Notes under the pieces: generated by a model
What the model was told of the DNA's origin: nothing
The model's input: the letters and a program-made list of their open reading frames with translations, nothing else
Databases searched by the model: none
In this document: positions 17,735 through 27,180 of the stretch, one piece after another
Numbering within the stretch: position 1 is the first letter of the stretch
How the letters are laid out: every line of letters starts with the position of its first letter
Translations under genes and position numbers: made by a program
Assembly: GCA_944389125.1 (NCBI GenBank)
Contig: CALXLF010000002.1
Location: 62,001-126,000, forward strand
Length of the DNA: 64,000 bases
Source of the DNA: an uncultured Clostridia bacterium
Lineage (GTDB): Bacteria > Bacillota > Clostridia > TANB77 > CAG-508
Direction: 5' to 3'

Positions 17735-18907
17735 ATGTGGGGAGACATTGCTATTGCATTTACAATTGCGTTCCTTACCGCATTAATGATAACACCATTA
17801 ACAATAAAATTAGCAAATAAAGTCGGAGCTGTTGATACTCCACAAGATGAAAGACGTATAAATAAAGTTACAATGCCAAGACTTGGTGGACTGGCTGTAA
17901 TTGCTGGTTTTATAGTTTCTGTTGCTTATTTATTAATAACTATGTCAATAGAATCAAAAATTAATTTATTTGATTCTGATCAGTATGGTAGAAAATTATT
18001 AGGTTTTGCAGTAGGTGGTTTAATTATTGTAGCAGTTTGCTTATATGATGATATTAAAGGTGCTTCTGCTATTGTAAAACTTATAGCTCAAATTATAGCA
18101 GCATGTGTTGTTATAAAATTAGGTGGAATAAAAATTGAAAATATTTCAATTCCATGGTTTAATTTTTTAGAAAATCAAATTTTTTATAAGATTCTTACAG
18201 TTGGCTGGATAGTTGGAATAACAAATGCTATTAATTTAATTGATGGATTAGATGGCTTATCAACAGGAATAACTCTTATAGCATGTATTTCTCTTTTAGT
18301 AATATTTTCATTAAATGGTTCACCAGTTATTGCAATATTACTTATAACAGCTTTAGCTGGTTCATTAGTTGGATTTTTACCATATAATTTCAATCCAGCA
18401 AAAACGTTTATTGGTGATACAGGATCAAATTTTTTAGGATATTGTATTTCAGTTATTTCTATACTTGGAATTGCTAAAACATATACAGCTATAGTAATAG
18501 TAGCTCCAATAATTGTTTTATTACTTCCAATATTTGATACTTTGTCTGCAATAGTTAGAAGATTAATAAATGGAAAATCTATAAAAGCTGTGTTCAGACC
18601 TGATGCAAATCATTTACATCATAAGCTTTTAAAATCTGGTTTTACACAAAAACAAGTAGTTTTATTGTTATATGGTTTAACAGCAACTTTAGGAGTTTTT
18701 ACAGTAATATTTATGGAAAGTGGAGCTTGGAAAGCATTATCTTTTGCAATCTTAGTTATAATAATAATAGCAGTTGGATATAAAGAGTTCTTTAAACAGA
18801 GACTTTTAGGTCCAACAAGTGAAGAAGATTTTGAAATACCTAAAGAAACACCAAAAGAAACAGAGGAAAAACTTCCTAAAAAACATAGAGTAGAAAAAAA
18901 GATATAA
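17735..18907 (+). CDS. Undecaprenyl-phosphate GlcNAc-1-phosphate transferase (TagO/WecA type)
   Basis: A 390-residue polytopic membrane protein with about ten helices. Family motifs are DDIKG (about residue 108), NLIDGLDGLSTG (about 166), GDTGSNFLGY (about 230) and the C-terminal DANHLHHKLLKSGF, which carries the His pattern of TagO/WecA rather than MraY. It transfers GlcNAc-1-phosphate from UDP-GlcNAc to undecaprenyl phosphate, starting wall teichoic acid or other surface polymers. The C-terminal 40 residues are a charged cytoplasmic tail. It forms an operon with rpiB and ends in a terminator. Confidence 0.88.
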   Translation: MWGDIAIAFTIAFLTALMITPLTIKLANKVGAVDTPQDERRINKVTMPRLGGLAVIAGFIVSVAYLLITMSIESKINLFDSDQYGRKLLGFAVGGLIIVAVCLYDDIKGASAIVKLIAQIIAACVVIKLGGIKIENISIPWFNFLENQIFYKILTVGWIVGITNAINLIDGLDGLSTGITLIACISLLVIFSLNGSPVIAILLITALAGSLVGFLPYNFNPAKTFIGDTGSNFLGYCISVISILGIAKTYTAIVIVAPIIVLLLPIFDTLSAIVRRLINGKSIKAVFRPDANHLHHKLLKSGFTQKQVVLLLYGLTATLGVFTVIFMESGAWKALSFAILVIIIIAVGYKEFFKQRLLGPTSEEDFEIPKETPKETEEKLPKKHRVEKKI

Positions 18908-18933
18908 AAATGAATTTTAAATATTAATAAATT

Positions 18934-18971
18934 AAAAGCAATAGTTTTTGTATAAAAATTATTGCTTTTTT
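18934..18971 (+). terminator. Terminator after tagO-like gene
   Basis: AAAAGCAATA and TATTGCTTTTTT form an AT-rich stem with a loop of about 17 bases and a T-run. Confidence 0.75.
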
Positions 18972-19026
18972 AAGGTTTATAAAATATAATTACTTTGGAT
19001 TAGTTTAGATAAAGGGGCATACAAAA

Positions 19027-19585
19027 ATGAAATTAATAGTTGGACTTCGGTAATCCTGAAAGTGATTATTCTGAAACAAGACATAATATGGGGTTTAATG
19101 TTATAAATTTGTTAGCAAAGGAGTATGATATAGATCTTTCAAGAACAAAATTTGAAGCACTTTATGGAAGTGGAATAATTGAAGGAGAGAAAGTAATCTT
19201 AATAAAACCCCAAACTTATATGAATGCAAGTGGAAGATCTGTAATTGAATTTGTAAAATATTATAAGATTGAATTAAATGATTTGATTGTAATTTATGAT
19301 GATATGGATATTGAGATTTCTAAAATTAGAATTAGAAAATCAGGATCTCCAGGTGGACATAATGGAATGAAATCAATAGTAAATATTTTAGCAGATGATA
19401 GATTTCCTAGAATTAGAGTTGGAATTGGAAAACCAGACCAAGAAGAGGATTATATAAATTATGTAATAGGTGCAATTCCAGAGGAAGAAAAAGATGGATT
19501 AAAAAAAGGAGTAGAAAAAGCTAAAGAGGCTGTTAAGGAATTATTAAAAAATGGTATAGATTCAGCAATGAATAAATACAATTAG
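19027..19585 (+). CDS. pth: Peptidyl-tRNA hydrolase, CGG +1 shift at codon 8
   Basis: Releases peptidyl-tRNAs dropped by stalled ribosomes. In normal reading only MKLIVGL-CGG-TAA is obtained, seven residues and a stop. Dropping the C of CGG 19048-19050 gives MKLIVGLGNPESDYSETRHNMGF, the universal N-terminus with its catalytic His, and an enzyme of 185 residues, the normal length. Later segments KPQTYMNASG, YDDMDIE and SPGGHNGMKS are intact. This is a single-copy essential gene in most bacteria, so the shift must be efficient if the sequence is right. It sits 22 bases ahead of rng. Confidence 0.95.
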
Positions 19586-19607
19586 GAAGGATTTTAAAAA
19601 TAAAAAA

Positions 19608-20772
19608 ATGAAGGAAATATATATAGCAAGGGAAAATGATACAACTCAAATATTTTTAATAGAAGATTGGCAAATTGTTGAAAAGCATAAAGAAAAAGCT
19701 AATAATCCAATGATAGAAGGAAATATCTACATTGGAAAAGTTCAGAATGTATTACCAGGAATGCAAGCTGCTTTTATAAAGATTGGAAATACTAAAAATG
19801 CTTTTATTCATTTAAAAGATATTTTGCCCAAAGAAGATGTTACCAAAAATAAAGAAAAAAAATCATCAAAAAAGATAAAAAATTTAATAAGACCTCGGAG
19901 ATAAAATTTTAGTTCAAGTTACTAGAGATGAAAATTATAAAAAAGGTGCAAGAGTAACAAGCCACATTAGTTTTACTGGTAGATTTTTTGTTTATATGCC
20001 AAACACTCCTTTTATTGCAGTTTCTCAAAAGATAGAAAATAAAGAAAAAAGAGAAGAGTTGAAAAAATTTTTTAGAGAAAATTTGCCAGATGATATTGGA
20101 GGAGTTGTTAGAACAAGTGCAGAAAATGCTAATAAAGCTGATATTATAAATGAACTTGAGTCTTTAAATAAAAGATGGGAAGATATAAAAAATATAGAAG
20201 TTAAAACGGTTCCTCAAGAGATTTATAATGCAGGAGGAATAATAAAAAAATATATAATAGATAATTTAGATAAAAATTTGGAAAAAATTATTGTTAATAG
20301 CGAAGAACTTAAAGAAGAGGTTTTGAAAGTTTTAGAAGAAGAAAACAGTAATATTTTAGTGCAAATTGATAAAAATTATTTAAATAAATTTGATTATGAA
20401 AATCAGATTAAAAAGTCTGAAAATAGAAAAGTTTGGTTAGATTGTGGAGGTTTTATTACTATTGATAAAACAGAAGCATTAACTGCAATTGATGTTAATA
20501 CTGGAAAATTTACTGGTAAAGATAATTTCGAAAAAACAGTTTTTGAAGTAAATAGAGAGGCTACTATAGAAATTGCTAAACAACTTAGGTTAAGAGATAT
20601 TGGTGGTATTATAATAATAGATTATATTGATATGCATATAGATTCAAATAAAGAAAAAATTTTAAAAATAATAGAAGGAGAAATTAAAAAAGATAGTTCA
20701 AAAGTACAAATTGAAGGATTTACAAAACTTAATTTATTAGAGCTTACAAGAAAACATGTATATACAATTTAA
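19608..20772 (+). CDS. rng: RNase G/E family ribonuclease, one CGG +1 shift
   Basis: Single-strand endoribonuclease. An S1 domain is split by the break: GNIYIGKVQNVLPGMQAAFIKIG ... LIRP-CGG, then after skipping C, GDKILVQVTRDENYKKGARVTSHISF. The CGG is 19896-19898. The catalytic core shows the metal-binding DVNTGKFTGKDNFEKTVFEVN and IIIIDYIDMH. Total 387 residues; it ends shortly after LLELTRKH and lacks the zinc-link CPxC motif seen in RNase E/G dimers, so it is a short form. It ends 11 bases before the amidase gene. Confidence 0.9.
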
Positions 20773-20783
20773 AGGAGAGGTAT

Positions 20784-22077
20784 ATGAAAAAAATTTGGCA
20801 GTGGATTATTATAGTTCCAATCTTAGTTGGAGTATTAATAGGAATTTATATTTCTATTAACAAACAAATTAAGATATCAAATGATAATGATAAAATAGAA
20901 AATGTTTTTGGAATAGCTTCTTCAAAAATGGCTAAAATTTCAAAATTTTATTCATTTGGAACTTCTTTAAATGTAGAAGGAAAAATTGAAGGAATTTCTA
21001 AAGATAATTTTGAAGGAATAAGAATTTTCGTTACAGATGGAGCCGATTATAATGAATATTATAATGCAGAAACATCTTTTAAAGATGGAGCTTTATGCTT
21101 TAAAACCAAAGATATAAATGATTCTATAGATTTAGAAAATATACCTGTTCGGACAATATTATGTTTTAGTAAGATTAAAGTTAAATAATAGTAAAGATTA
21201 TAAATATTATTTGATGGAAAATGATAGTAGTTATAAAAATATTGAATATTATACTTTAACTAAAGATAATAAAAATAAAAAAGTTGATATAAAATTTGAT
21301 AATTTGGATTATAATGGAACTCAAATGGCATTTTTAGGACTAACAGTTCAAGATTCAGAATTACCAGAAGATGTATATGATTTTGTTATAGATCCAGGTC
21401 ATGGAGGAATAAGTGAAGGCGAAACTTATGAAGGATATAAAGAATCAGATTTAATGCTTGAATATGCAGAAAGTTTAAAAACAGATTTAGAAGCAAAAGG
21501 TTATAAGGTTAAACTAACACGTGATAGCTCAAATTCAGAAAGCTTTACAACTGATGAGTATGCTGCAAATGGAAGAATTGGTGTTGCTTGTAGTACACAT
21601 GCTAAATATATGATATCACTTCATTTAAATGGAACTTCAAATAGTAATTCGGGATTTGAAATTTATACACCAAATGACTGTAATTTGGATTTAGCAGCCA
21701 CAATGGCAACGAATATATTTAATACAGGAATTGGATATTCTACACTTAATTCATTTAAAGTACTTGATGGAGTGTATACAAAAAATTATAATGAAAATAT
21801 GATATCTGAAGCAGCAAAAGCAGCAAATAATAATGGATATGATGCTTATAACATTACAACTAGTACACCTTATTTATATACTATTCGTGAGGTTGGTGGA
21901 ATTGCAACAAATGCTTATGTTGACGGAAGAAATACATATTATAGTCCAAATCAATATTATAACTCAAACCAAGGTATAGAATGTTATCTAATTTATATTG
22001 GATATTTTAATAATGATTTAAATTATATTTTAAATTCAAAAGAGACTTTTGCAAATGCAGTCGCAGATGCTTTTTAG
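20784..22077 (+). CDS. N-acetylmuramoyl-L-alanine amidase (Amidase_3), one CGG +1 shift
   Basis: Cell-wall hydrolase, 430 residues when read through. The N-terminal membrane anchor is about residues 5-25, followed by an external beta-rich domain (about 50-190) and Amidase_3 with VIDPGHGG (zinc His), a glutamate in YKESDLM, and SLHLNG. The frame breaks at CGG 21150-21152 inside the beta domain; skipping C turns IPVR into IPVGQYYVLVRLKLNN, restoring a regular strand. The downstream piece has no start codon with a ribosome site of its own, supporting one gene. Likely exported, acting in sporulation or cell separation. Confidence 0.87.
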
Positions 22078-22146
22078 GTCTATTATTTATAAAATAAAAT
22101 GTAATAGTTAGCTTTAAAATCTAATTTTAAGCAGAAAGGAAAATTA

Positions 22147-25100
22147 ATGGAAGAACTAATAGAATACTTAAGAAAAACATTTGATGAACCAACACTTAAA
22201 ATAATAAACTTTATGGAAAATGCAAAGATATTAACTAGCGATATGAAAATAGATACAATAAAAGAAGGAGATAAAACTATAAATAGAGTCTCTAAAAATA
22301 TAGTAGAAACTTCATATTTAAGACTTTGTGATGAAGACCCAGATTTTAAACATGATATGATGGGTGAGATTTTTTTACATTATCTAGATTATATATTAAG
22401 AGATTTAAGAGCAAATTGGAGATTTGATATTAATAGATTAAAACATGATTTAGCTAGTAAATGTGGATATTGTAATATTAAATTAAAAAATTGTCCAATG
22501 AAAGTTTTGGCTTATGTAAAAAAATGTGCAAGAGATGAAAATATAAATGAAACAGCTTTATTTGAAAATTTAATGAACGTTCCACCTAGACGTCCAGAAA
22601 ATCATATAGAAGAAACAAATATAGCTGATAAGATTATATATTTGTGTCAAAATCCGATAGATATAAAGGGTGCAGAATTTTTAATAGATACAGATAGTGT
22701 AAAAATAGAAAAAGTAGAATACAAAAAAGTATATTATAAAGCTTTAGATTTTGAAGTGAAAAAAGTTTCTTTTATTAATAATTTATATTCATTTTTTGTT
22801 GATGATGAAGGAATTTCAGGAGAAATTGATCTATCTTCATTAGAATTAAAAGGCGATTTTTCTTATATGTTTGATAAATCACCTGTTGAGCTTGCTGTTT
22901 ATATAGAATATTTATGTGACCAAGCAAATGTAAATTATTGTAATGTTTTTGATAGAATTTATAGAAAACTTGGAAGATTTGAGTCAATTCCAAAAATTGC
23001 TTATTATAACGAATATGTTAAAAGAGTTGATACACTTTTAGAAGAAAATAAGTCTTTGCAAAATGAACTTAAAGATGTTTTAACATATATAAGAAATTAT
23101 GATAAAAAATTAAAACTACCATATATAAAGTTTGATTTTCTTTTATATACAAAAAATACACAAATTATTGATAATGTAGTTAGTATTTTAAATAAATTTT
23201 GCAGAACATATAATTATTTATCAAATAAAAATATTATTTATGTTGATACAGAAATGTTTATAAAAAGAACAAAAGATAATTATGATGTAATAATGCAATT
23301 AGATAGGCTATATAATGACAATGATTTTATAGTTTTTACAAATGTAGATAAAGCAGTCAATATTAATGAATATAGATTAGATACATTTCTTTCTACTATA
23401 CCGAAATTTTATAATAGAAATATAAGATCTATAACTATTTTCTGTGGAGAAAAAACTGGAACTAAGAAAATGCTAGAAAACTATGATATTTTGCAAAATG
23501 AAGTTTTTAAACATATAATAGATGTTGATGCATTGGATGTTGATGTAATTAAAGATAAAGTATTTAAAAGGCTTAAGAAAATAGGAAAAGTAAGCAGTAG
23601 TTCAAAAGAGCAAATTGAAAATTATATCGAAAAACAATATAGAAAAGGCATGGTAAATGAACAAGCATTTATCGCTGAAATTTGTAATGATATTATATAT
23701 AATAAATTTAAACATATAGAAGATAGTGATGATATTAAATCAGTTAATATTCCAGAACCAAATCAAGATATAAAACTTGAAGAAACCCTAAAGAAGTTAG
23801 ATTCTATGGTTGGAATTCATGAAGTTAAATTTAGAGTTAAAGAGATTATGAAATATCTTGATTATCAAAAAAAGATTGGTGAATCTAAAGATATTAACTT
23901 AAACATGATGTTTAAAGGAAATGCAGGAACTGGTAAAACTACTATATCTAAAATTATGGCAGAGCTTTTCTATTCTCTAGGAATAATAAAAACTAGTAAA
24001 GTAGTTGAAGTAGCCGGAAAAGATTTAATAGGTGAGCATTTGGGACAAACTGCTCCAAAAACTCAAAGAATTATAAATTCTGCTTTAGATGGGGTTTTAT
24101 TTATAGATGAAGCTGGAAGTATTATGACAAGTAAAGGTAGTGCTGATTTCCCAGCAGAGGCGATAGCAACTCTTTGTAGTAATATGGATAGATATAAAGA
24201 TAGACTTATTGTAATCTTTGCTGGATATAAAAATGATATGAATTCTTTTAAAAATAAAAATGCTGGTTTAGCTTCAAGAATTGGATTTGAAATTGAGTTT
24301 GAAGATTTTACTAAAGAAGAGTTAACTCAGATTTTTGAAAATAAAATTAAAGAAAAAGGTTTTGAAATAGACGAAAAAGGACTTGAAAAAATATCAAAAA
24401 ATTTAGAAAGAGCTAAGATATCAAGAAATTTCGGAAATGCAAGATATGTAGAAAATTTAATAGACAAATTAATATTAGCTCATGCAATGAATGCAACTGA
24501 TTCTAATTTAAAGAGGTTTTCTGTGCAAGATGTTGAAGATATGGAAAAAACGATAAAAGGTGAAGAAAAAACTATTGATGATATTTTAAAAGATTTAAAT
24601 TCTTTAATTGGTCTTAAAGATGTAAAAGAAGTAATAGAAGGATTTGTTTCTGTTTTAGAATTTAATAGAAAACTAAATCGTCAAAATGATTTTAATATGC
24701 ATATGATTTTTAAAGGAAATGCAGGAACTGGTAAAACAACAGTTGCAAGACTTATAGCAAATATTTATTATAGTTTAGGTTACATAAAGAAAAATAAAGT
24801 AGTTGAAGTTCAATCACAAGATTTAATTGGTGAATGGTTAGGACAAACTGGACCAAAAACCCAGAGCGTTATAGATTCAGCATTAGATGGAGTTTTATTT
24901 ATAGATGAAGCATATTCTTTAATGGAACATAAAGGTTCAAATGCTAGTTATACAGCAGAATGTATAGCAACACTTTTAAAAGCTATGGAAGATTACAAAG
25001 GCAGATTAGTTGTTATTTTCGCTGGTTACACTGAAGAAATGATGCAATTTAGAGATTTAAATCCTGGTTTAAAATCAAGAATTGGATTTGAATTAACATT

Positions 25101-25392
25101 TAAAGATTATACAATTGATGAACTTGTAGATATCTTTAAGAAAAAAATCAAAGATGAGAAATTAGAGATTGAAGATAGTGCTTTAGTAAAGGTAAGAAAA
25201 ATCTTAGAAGAGGCAAAGAAAGTAGAAAACTTTGGTAATGGACGTTTTGTAGATAATATGGTTCAAAGAATTATTATTGAACATGCTAAACGATTAAAAA
25301 ATGAAAATGATATTAAAGTTTTGAGCCTTATTACAGAAGATGATATTGTTGATATTAAGCCTGAACGTTCTAAGAATAAGATTGGATTTTAA
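22147..25392 (+). CDS. SpoVK/CbbX-like protein with two tandem AAA+ domains
   Basis: A 1081-residue cytosolic protein. The first 550 residues contain a cysteine cluster (CGYCNIKLKNC near 115) and a region resembling a degenerate AAA fold (KLPYIKFDFLLYT ... DNDFIVFTNVDKA), but no Walker A. Two well-preserved CbbX/SpoVK-type AAA+ domains follow, each with KGNAGTGKTT and GVLFIDEA: about 553-830 and 840-1070. Each begins with L.S..G...VK and has the arginine region G.A.R.GF. SpoVK is needed for spore maturation in Bacillus but has one AAA domain; the role here is inferred. No in-frame CGG. It stands alone with ribosome site AAAGGA. Confidence 0.8.
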   Translation: MEELIEYLRKTFDEPTLKIINFMENAKILTSDMKIDTIKEGDKTINRVSKNIVETSYLRLCDEDPDFKHDMMGEIFLHYLDYILRDLRANWRFDINRLKHDLASKCGYCNIKLKNCPMKVLAYVKKCARDENINETALFENLMNVPPRRPENHIEETNIADKIIYLCQNPIDIKGAEFLIDTDSVKIEKVEYKKVYYKALDFEVKKVSFINNLYSFFVDDEGISGEIDLSSLELKGDFSYMFDKSPVELAVYIEYLCDQANVNYCNVFDRIYRKLGRFESIPKIAYYNEYVKRVDTLLEENKSLQNELKDVLTYIRNYDKKLKLPYIKFDFLLYTKNTQIIDNVVSILNKFCRTYNYLSNKNIIYVDTEMFIKRTKDNYDVIMQLDRLYNDNDFIVFTNVDKAVNINEYRLDTFLSTIPKFYNRNIRSITIFCGEKTGTKKMLENYDILQNEVFKHIIDVDALDVDVIKDKVFKRLKKIGKVSSSSKEQIENYIEKQYRKGMVNEQAFIAEICNDIIYNKFKHIEDSDDIKSVNIPEPNQDIKLEETLKKLDSMVGIHEVKFRVKEIMKYLDYQKKIGESKDINLNMMFKGNAGTGKTTISKIMAELFYSLGIIKTSKVVEVAGKDLIGEHLGQTAPKTQRIINSALDGVLFIDEAGSIMTSKGSADFPAEAIATLCSNMDRYKDRLIVIFAGYKNDMNSFKNKNAGLASRIGFEIEFEDFTKEELTQIFENKIKEKGFEIDEKGLEKISKNLERAKISRNFGNARYVENLIDKLILAHAMNATDSNLKRFSVQDVEDMEKTIKGEEKTIDDILKDLNSLIGLKDVKEVIEGFVSVLEFNRKLNRQNDFNMHMIFKGNAGTGKTTVARLIANIYYSLGYIKKNKVVEVQSQDLIGEWLGQTGPKTQSVIDSALDGVLFIDEAYSLMEHKGSNASYTAECIATLLKAMEDYKGRLVVIFAGYTEEMMQFRDLNPGLKSRIGFELTFKDYTIDELVDIFKKKIKDEKLEIEDSALVKVRKILEEAKKVENFGNGRFVDNMVQRIIIEHAKRLKNENDIKVLSLITEDDIVDIKPERSKNKIGF

Positions 25393-25581
25393 TTTTAATT
25401 TTGATTTAAGATAAATTGGATATGTTTATAAATATATATTTTGTGCTTAATGTTAAGTGAAAACGTGTGAGTCCGCTTTTGGAGGGTTGTACTTTTTATT
25501 ATAAATTTGATGTAAGTTTTTGTGAGTTTTTCCCCAAAAGCTACTTCGTGCTTTTTGTTATTTAAATTATTGGTTTAAGAG
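25393..25581 (+). other. Intergenic stretch with a hairpin, purpose unknown
   Basis: GCTTTTGG near 25477 is complementary to CCAAAAGC near 25534, enclosing about 50 bases. There is no clear promoter and no U-run after the second arm. It could be a leader element for the alarmone synthetase, but I cannot assign it. Confidence 0.3.
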
Positions 25582-26217
25582 GTGATTTTTATTAATATTA
25601 CTAATACTAAGAAGAATAAAGATTTTTATCAAGATTCAATTGTACTTTTAGAAGGGGCTATTTCTAATATTACAACTAAACTTGATATGATAAGAAAATA
25701 TAAAGTTGTAAAAGGTGATAGAGATCCAATTGAATATATAGTTACTAGAGTTAAGTCTGAAGATAGCATGAAAGAAAAACTTAAAAGGAAAAAGCTTGAT
25801 GTTACTTTAGAGAATGCTTTAACTAAAATTTATGATGCTGCAGGTGTGAGAATTATTTGTGCTTATATTGATGATGTTTATACAGTTGCTGAAATGCTAA
25901 AAAAATATAAGGATTTAAAAGTAATTAAAGAAAAAGATTATATAAAACATCCAAAGTCAAATGGATATAGAAGTTATCATATTGTATTTGAATTACCTCT
26001 TGATTTAGCAGGAGAAATAAAACCTATATATGTAGAGATTCAAATAAGAACTATTGCAATGGATTTTTGGTCAAATCTAGAGCATGAAATGAGATATAAG
26101 AAAAATATCAAAAATCAACAACTTATAGGTGAAGAACTTAGAAGATGTGCAGATGAAATTGCAACAACAGATATTAATATGCAAACAATAAGAAAACTAA
26201 TAGATAGCTCTAAGTAA
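25582..26217 (+). CDS. Small alarmone synthetase (RelQ/YjbM type)
   Basis: A 211-residue single-domain (p)ppGpp synthetase. Family segments are DPIEYIVTRVKSEDSMKEKLKRK, DAAGVRIICAYIDDVY, HPKSNGYRSYHIVFE and YVEIQIRTIAMDFWSNLEHEMRYKK. No hydrolase HD or TGS/ACT domains are present. It transfers pyrophosphate from ATP to GDP or GTP. Start is uncertain: GTG 25582 overlaps the only good Shine-Dalgarno (AAGAGGTG), while ATT at 25591 sits at the proper distance from it; three residues are at stake. Promoter not identified. Confidence 0.9.
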   Translation: MIFINITNTKKNKDFYQDSIVLLEGAISNITTKLDMIRKYKVVKGDRDPIEYIVTRVKSEDSMKEKLKRKKLDVTLENALTKIYDAAGVRIICAYIDDVYTVAEMLKKYKDLKVIKEKDYIKHPKSNGYRSYHIVFELPLDLAGEIKPIYVEIQIRTIAMDFWSNLEHEMRYKKNIKNQQLIGEELRRCADEIATTDINMQTIRKLIDSSK

Positions 26218-26248
26218 AAGTATTTATTATTTATTGTTATGAGACCGT

Positions 26249-26407
26249 GAGAATATGTATTGTATTTTTTTAATTGCAAAATCCCAACTTCGAAGAAAAT
26301 GAAATTTTGCAAATTTTGAAGTCTAAAAATCTGCAAAATAACATTTTCTAGCTCGCTGGTCTTTAGCACAAGTTTTGCTTGATTAAAAAAACACAATACA
26401 CATTCTC
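26249..26407. repeat. 159-bp element bounded by 25-bp inverted repeats
   Basis: Arms 26249-26273 and 26383-26407 are complementary at 23 of 25 positions; the two exceptions become G-U pairs when transcribed in one direction. Inside are smaller inverted words (GCAAAAT/ATTTTGC). No coding frame of significance. It resembles a MITE or a very large hairpin, sitting between the alarmone synthetase and a response regulator. No second copy was seen in the window. Confidence 0.6.
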
Positions 26408-26476
26408 ACTACTTATCTACAAATAAAAGTAGTAAATTAAAAAAATATTAATACCTGTATAAAAAGGAGAAAAATT

Positions 26477-27175
26477 ATGAAAGAAAAGATTCTTATTGCT
26501 GAAGATGAGAAAGAATTAGCAAAAGCGATTAAAATTATTTTAGAATATAATAATTATGATGTTACTGTTACTTATAATGGACTAGAGGCTCTTCAGAAAA
26601 CAGATGAAGAGAATTTTAATTGTATTATTTTAGATATAATGATGCCAGTTATGAATGGAATTGATAGCTTAAAAGAAATGAGAGAGAATGGTGTTAATAC
26701 TCCAATAATTTTACTTACAGCAAAATCTCAAATTGATGATAAAGTAGAAGGTTTAGATGCTGGAGCTAATGATTATCTTACAAAACCATTTAATAAAGAT
26801 GAGTTATTAGCAAGAATCAGAGCTCAAACAAGAACTATTGAAGAGAAAAAAGAAAAATATAAGATTGGAAATATTTTATTTAATAAAGAAAATTCTGAAA
26901 TATCAAATAACACTATTACTTTTAGACTTAATAATAAAGAATGTGAAATTATGGAAATATTAGCTAAAAATCAAGATAGAAGTGTTTCGGCAAAAGAATT
27001 AAATAAAAAGATTTGGCAAAATGAAAGATATAAATCAAATGCAGTTCAAATGTATATTTCATATTTACAAGAAAAATTTATTGCTTTAGATGCAAATGTA
27101 AAAATAAATGATAAAAATGGATATTTAATAGAACCAATAGAAAAGAAGGTTTTAATAAAGAAAGGTAATGGTTAA
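26477..27175 (+). CDS. OmpR-family response regulator
   Basis: A 232-residue DNA-binding regulator. Receiver domain 1-120 with acidic pair EDE near the N-terminus, phospho-acceptor in IILDIMMP (about Asp 53), LTAKS and KPF lysine. The C-terminal winged helix is about 130-222, somewhat divergent (NNKECEIMEILAKNQDRSVSAKELNKKIW). The kinase gene starts six bases after its stop. The following ABC transporter is a plausible target, as in many antimicrobial-peptide modules. Confidence 0.92.
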   Translation: MKEKILIAEDEKELAKAIKIILEYNNYDVTVTYNGLEALQKTDEENFNCIILDIMMPVMNGIDSLKEMRENGVNTPIILLTAKSQIDDKVEGLDAGANDYLTKPFNKDELLARIRAQTRTIEEKKEKYKIGNILFNKENSEISNNTITFRLNNKECEIMEILAKNQDRSVSAKELNKKIWQNERYKSNAVQMYISYLQEKFIALDANVKINDKNGYLIEPIEKKVLIKKGNG

Positions 27176-27180
27176 AATAA

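Noticed and set aside
26115..26396. Minus-strand ORF of 93 codons
   Set aside because: It overlaps the alarmone synthetase end and the inverted-repeat element, and has no ribosome site.
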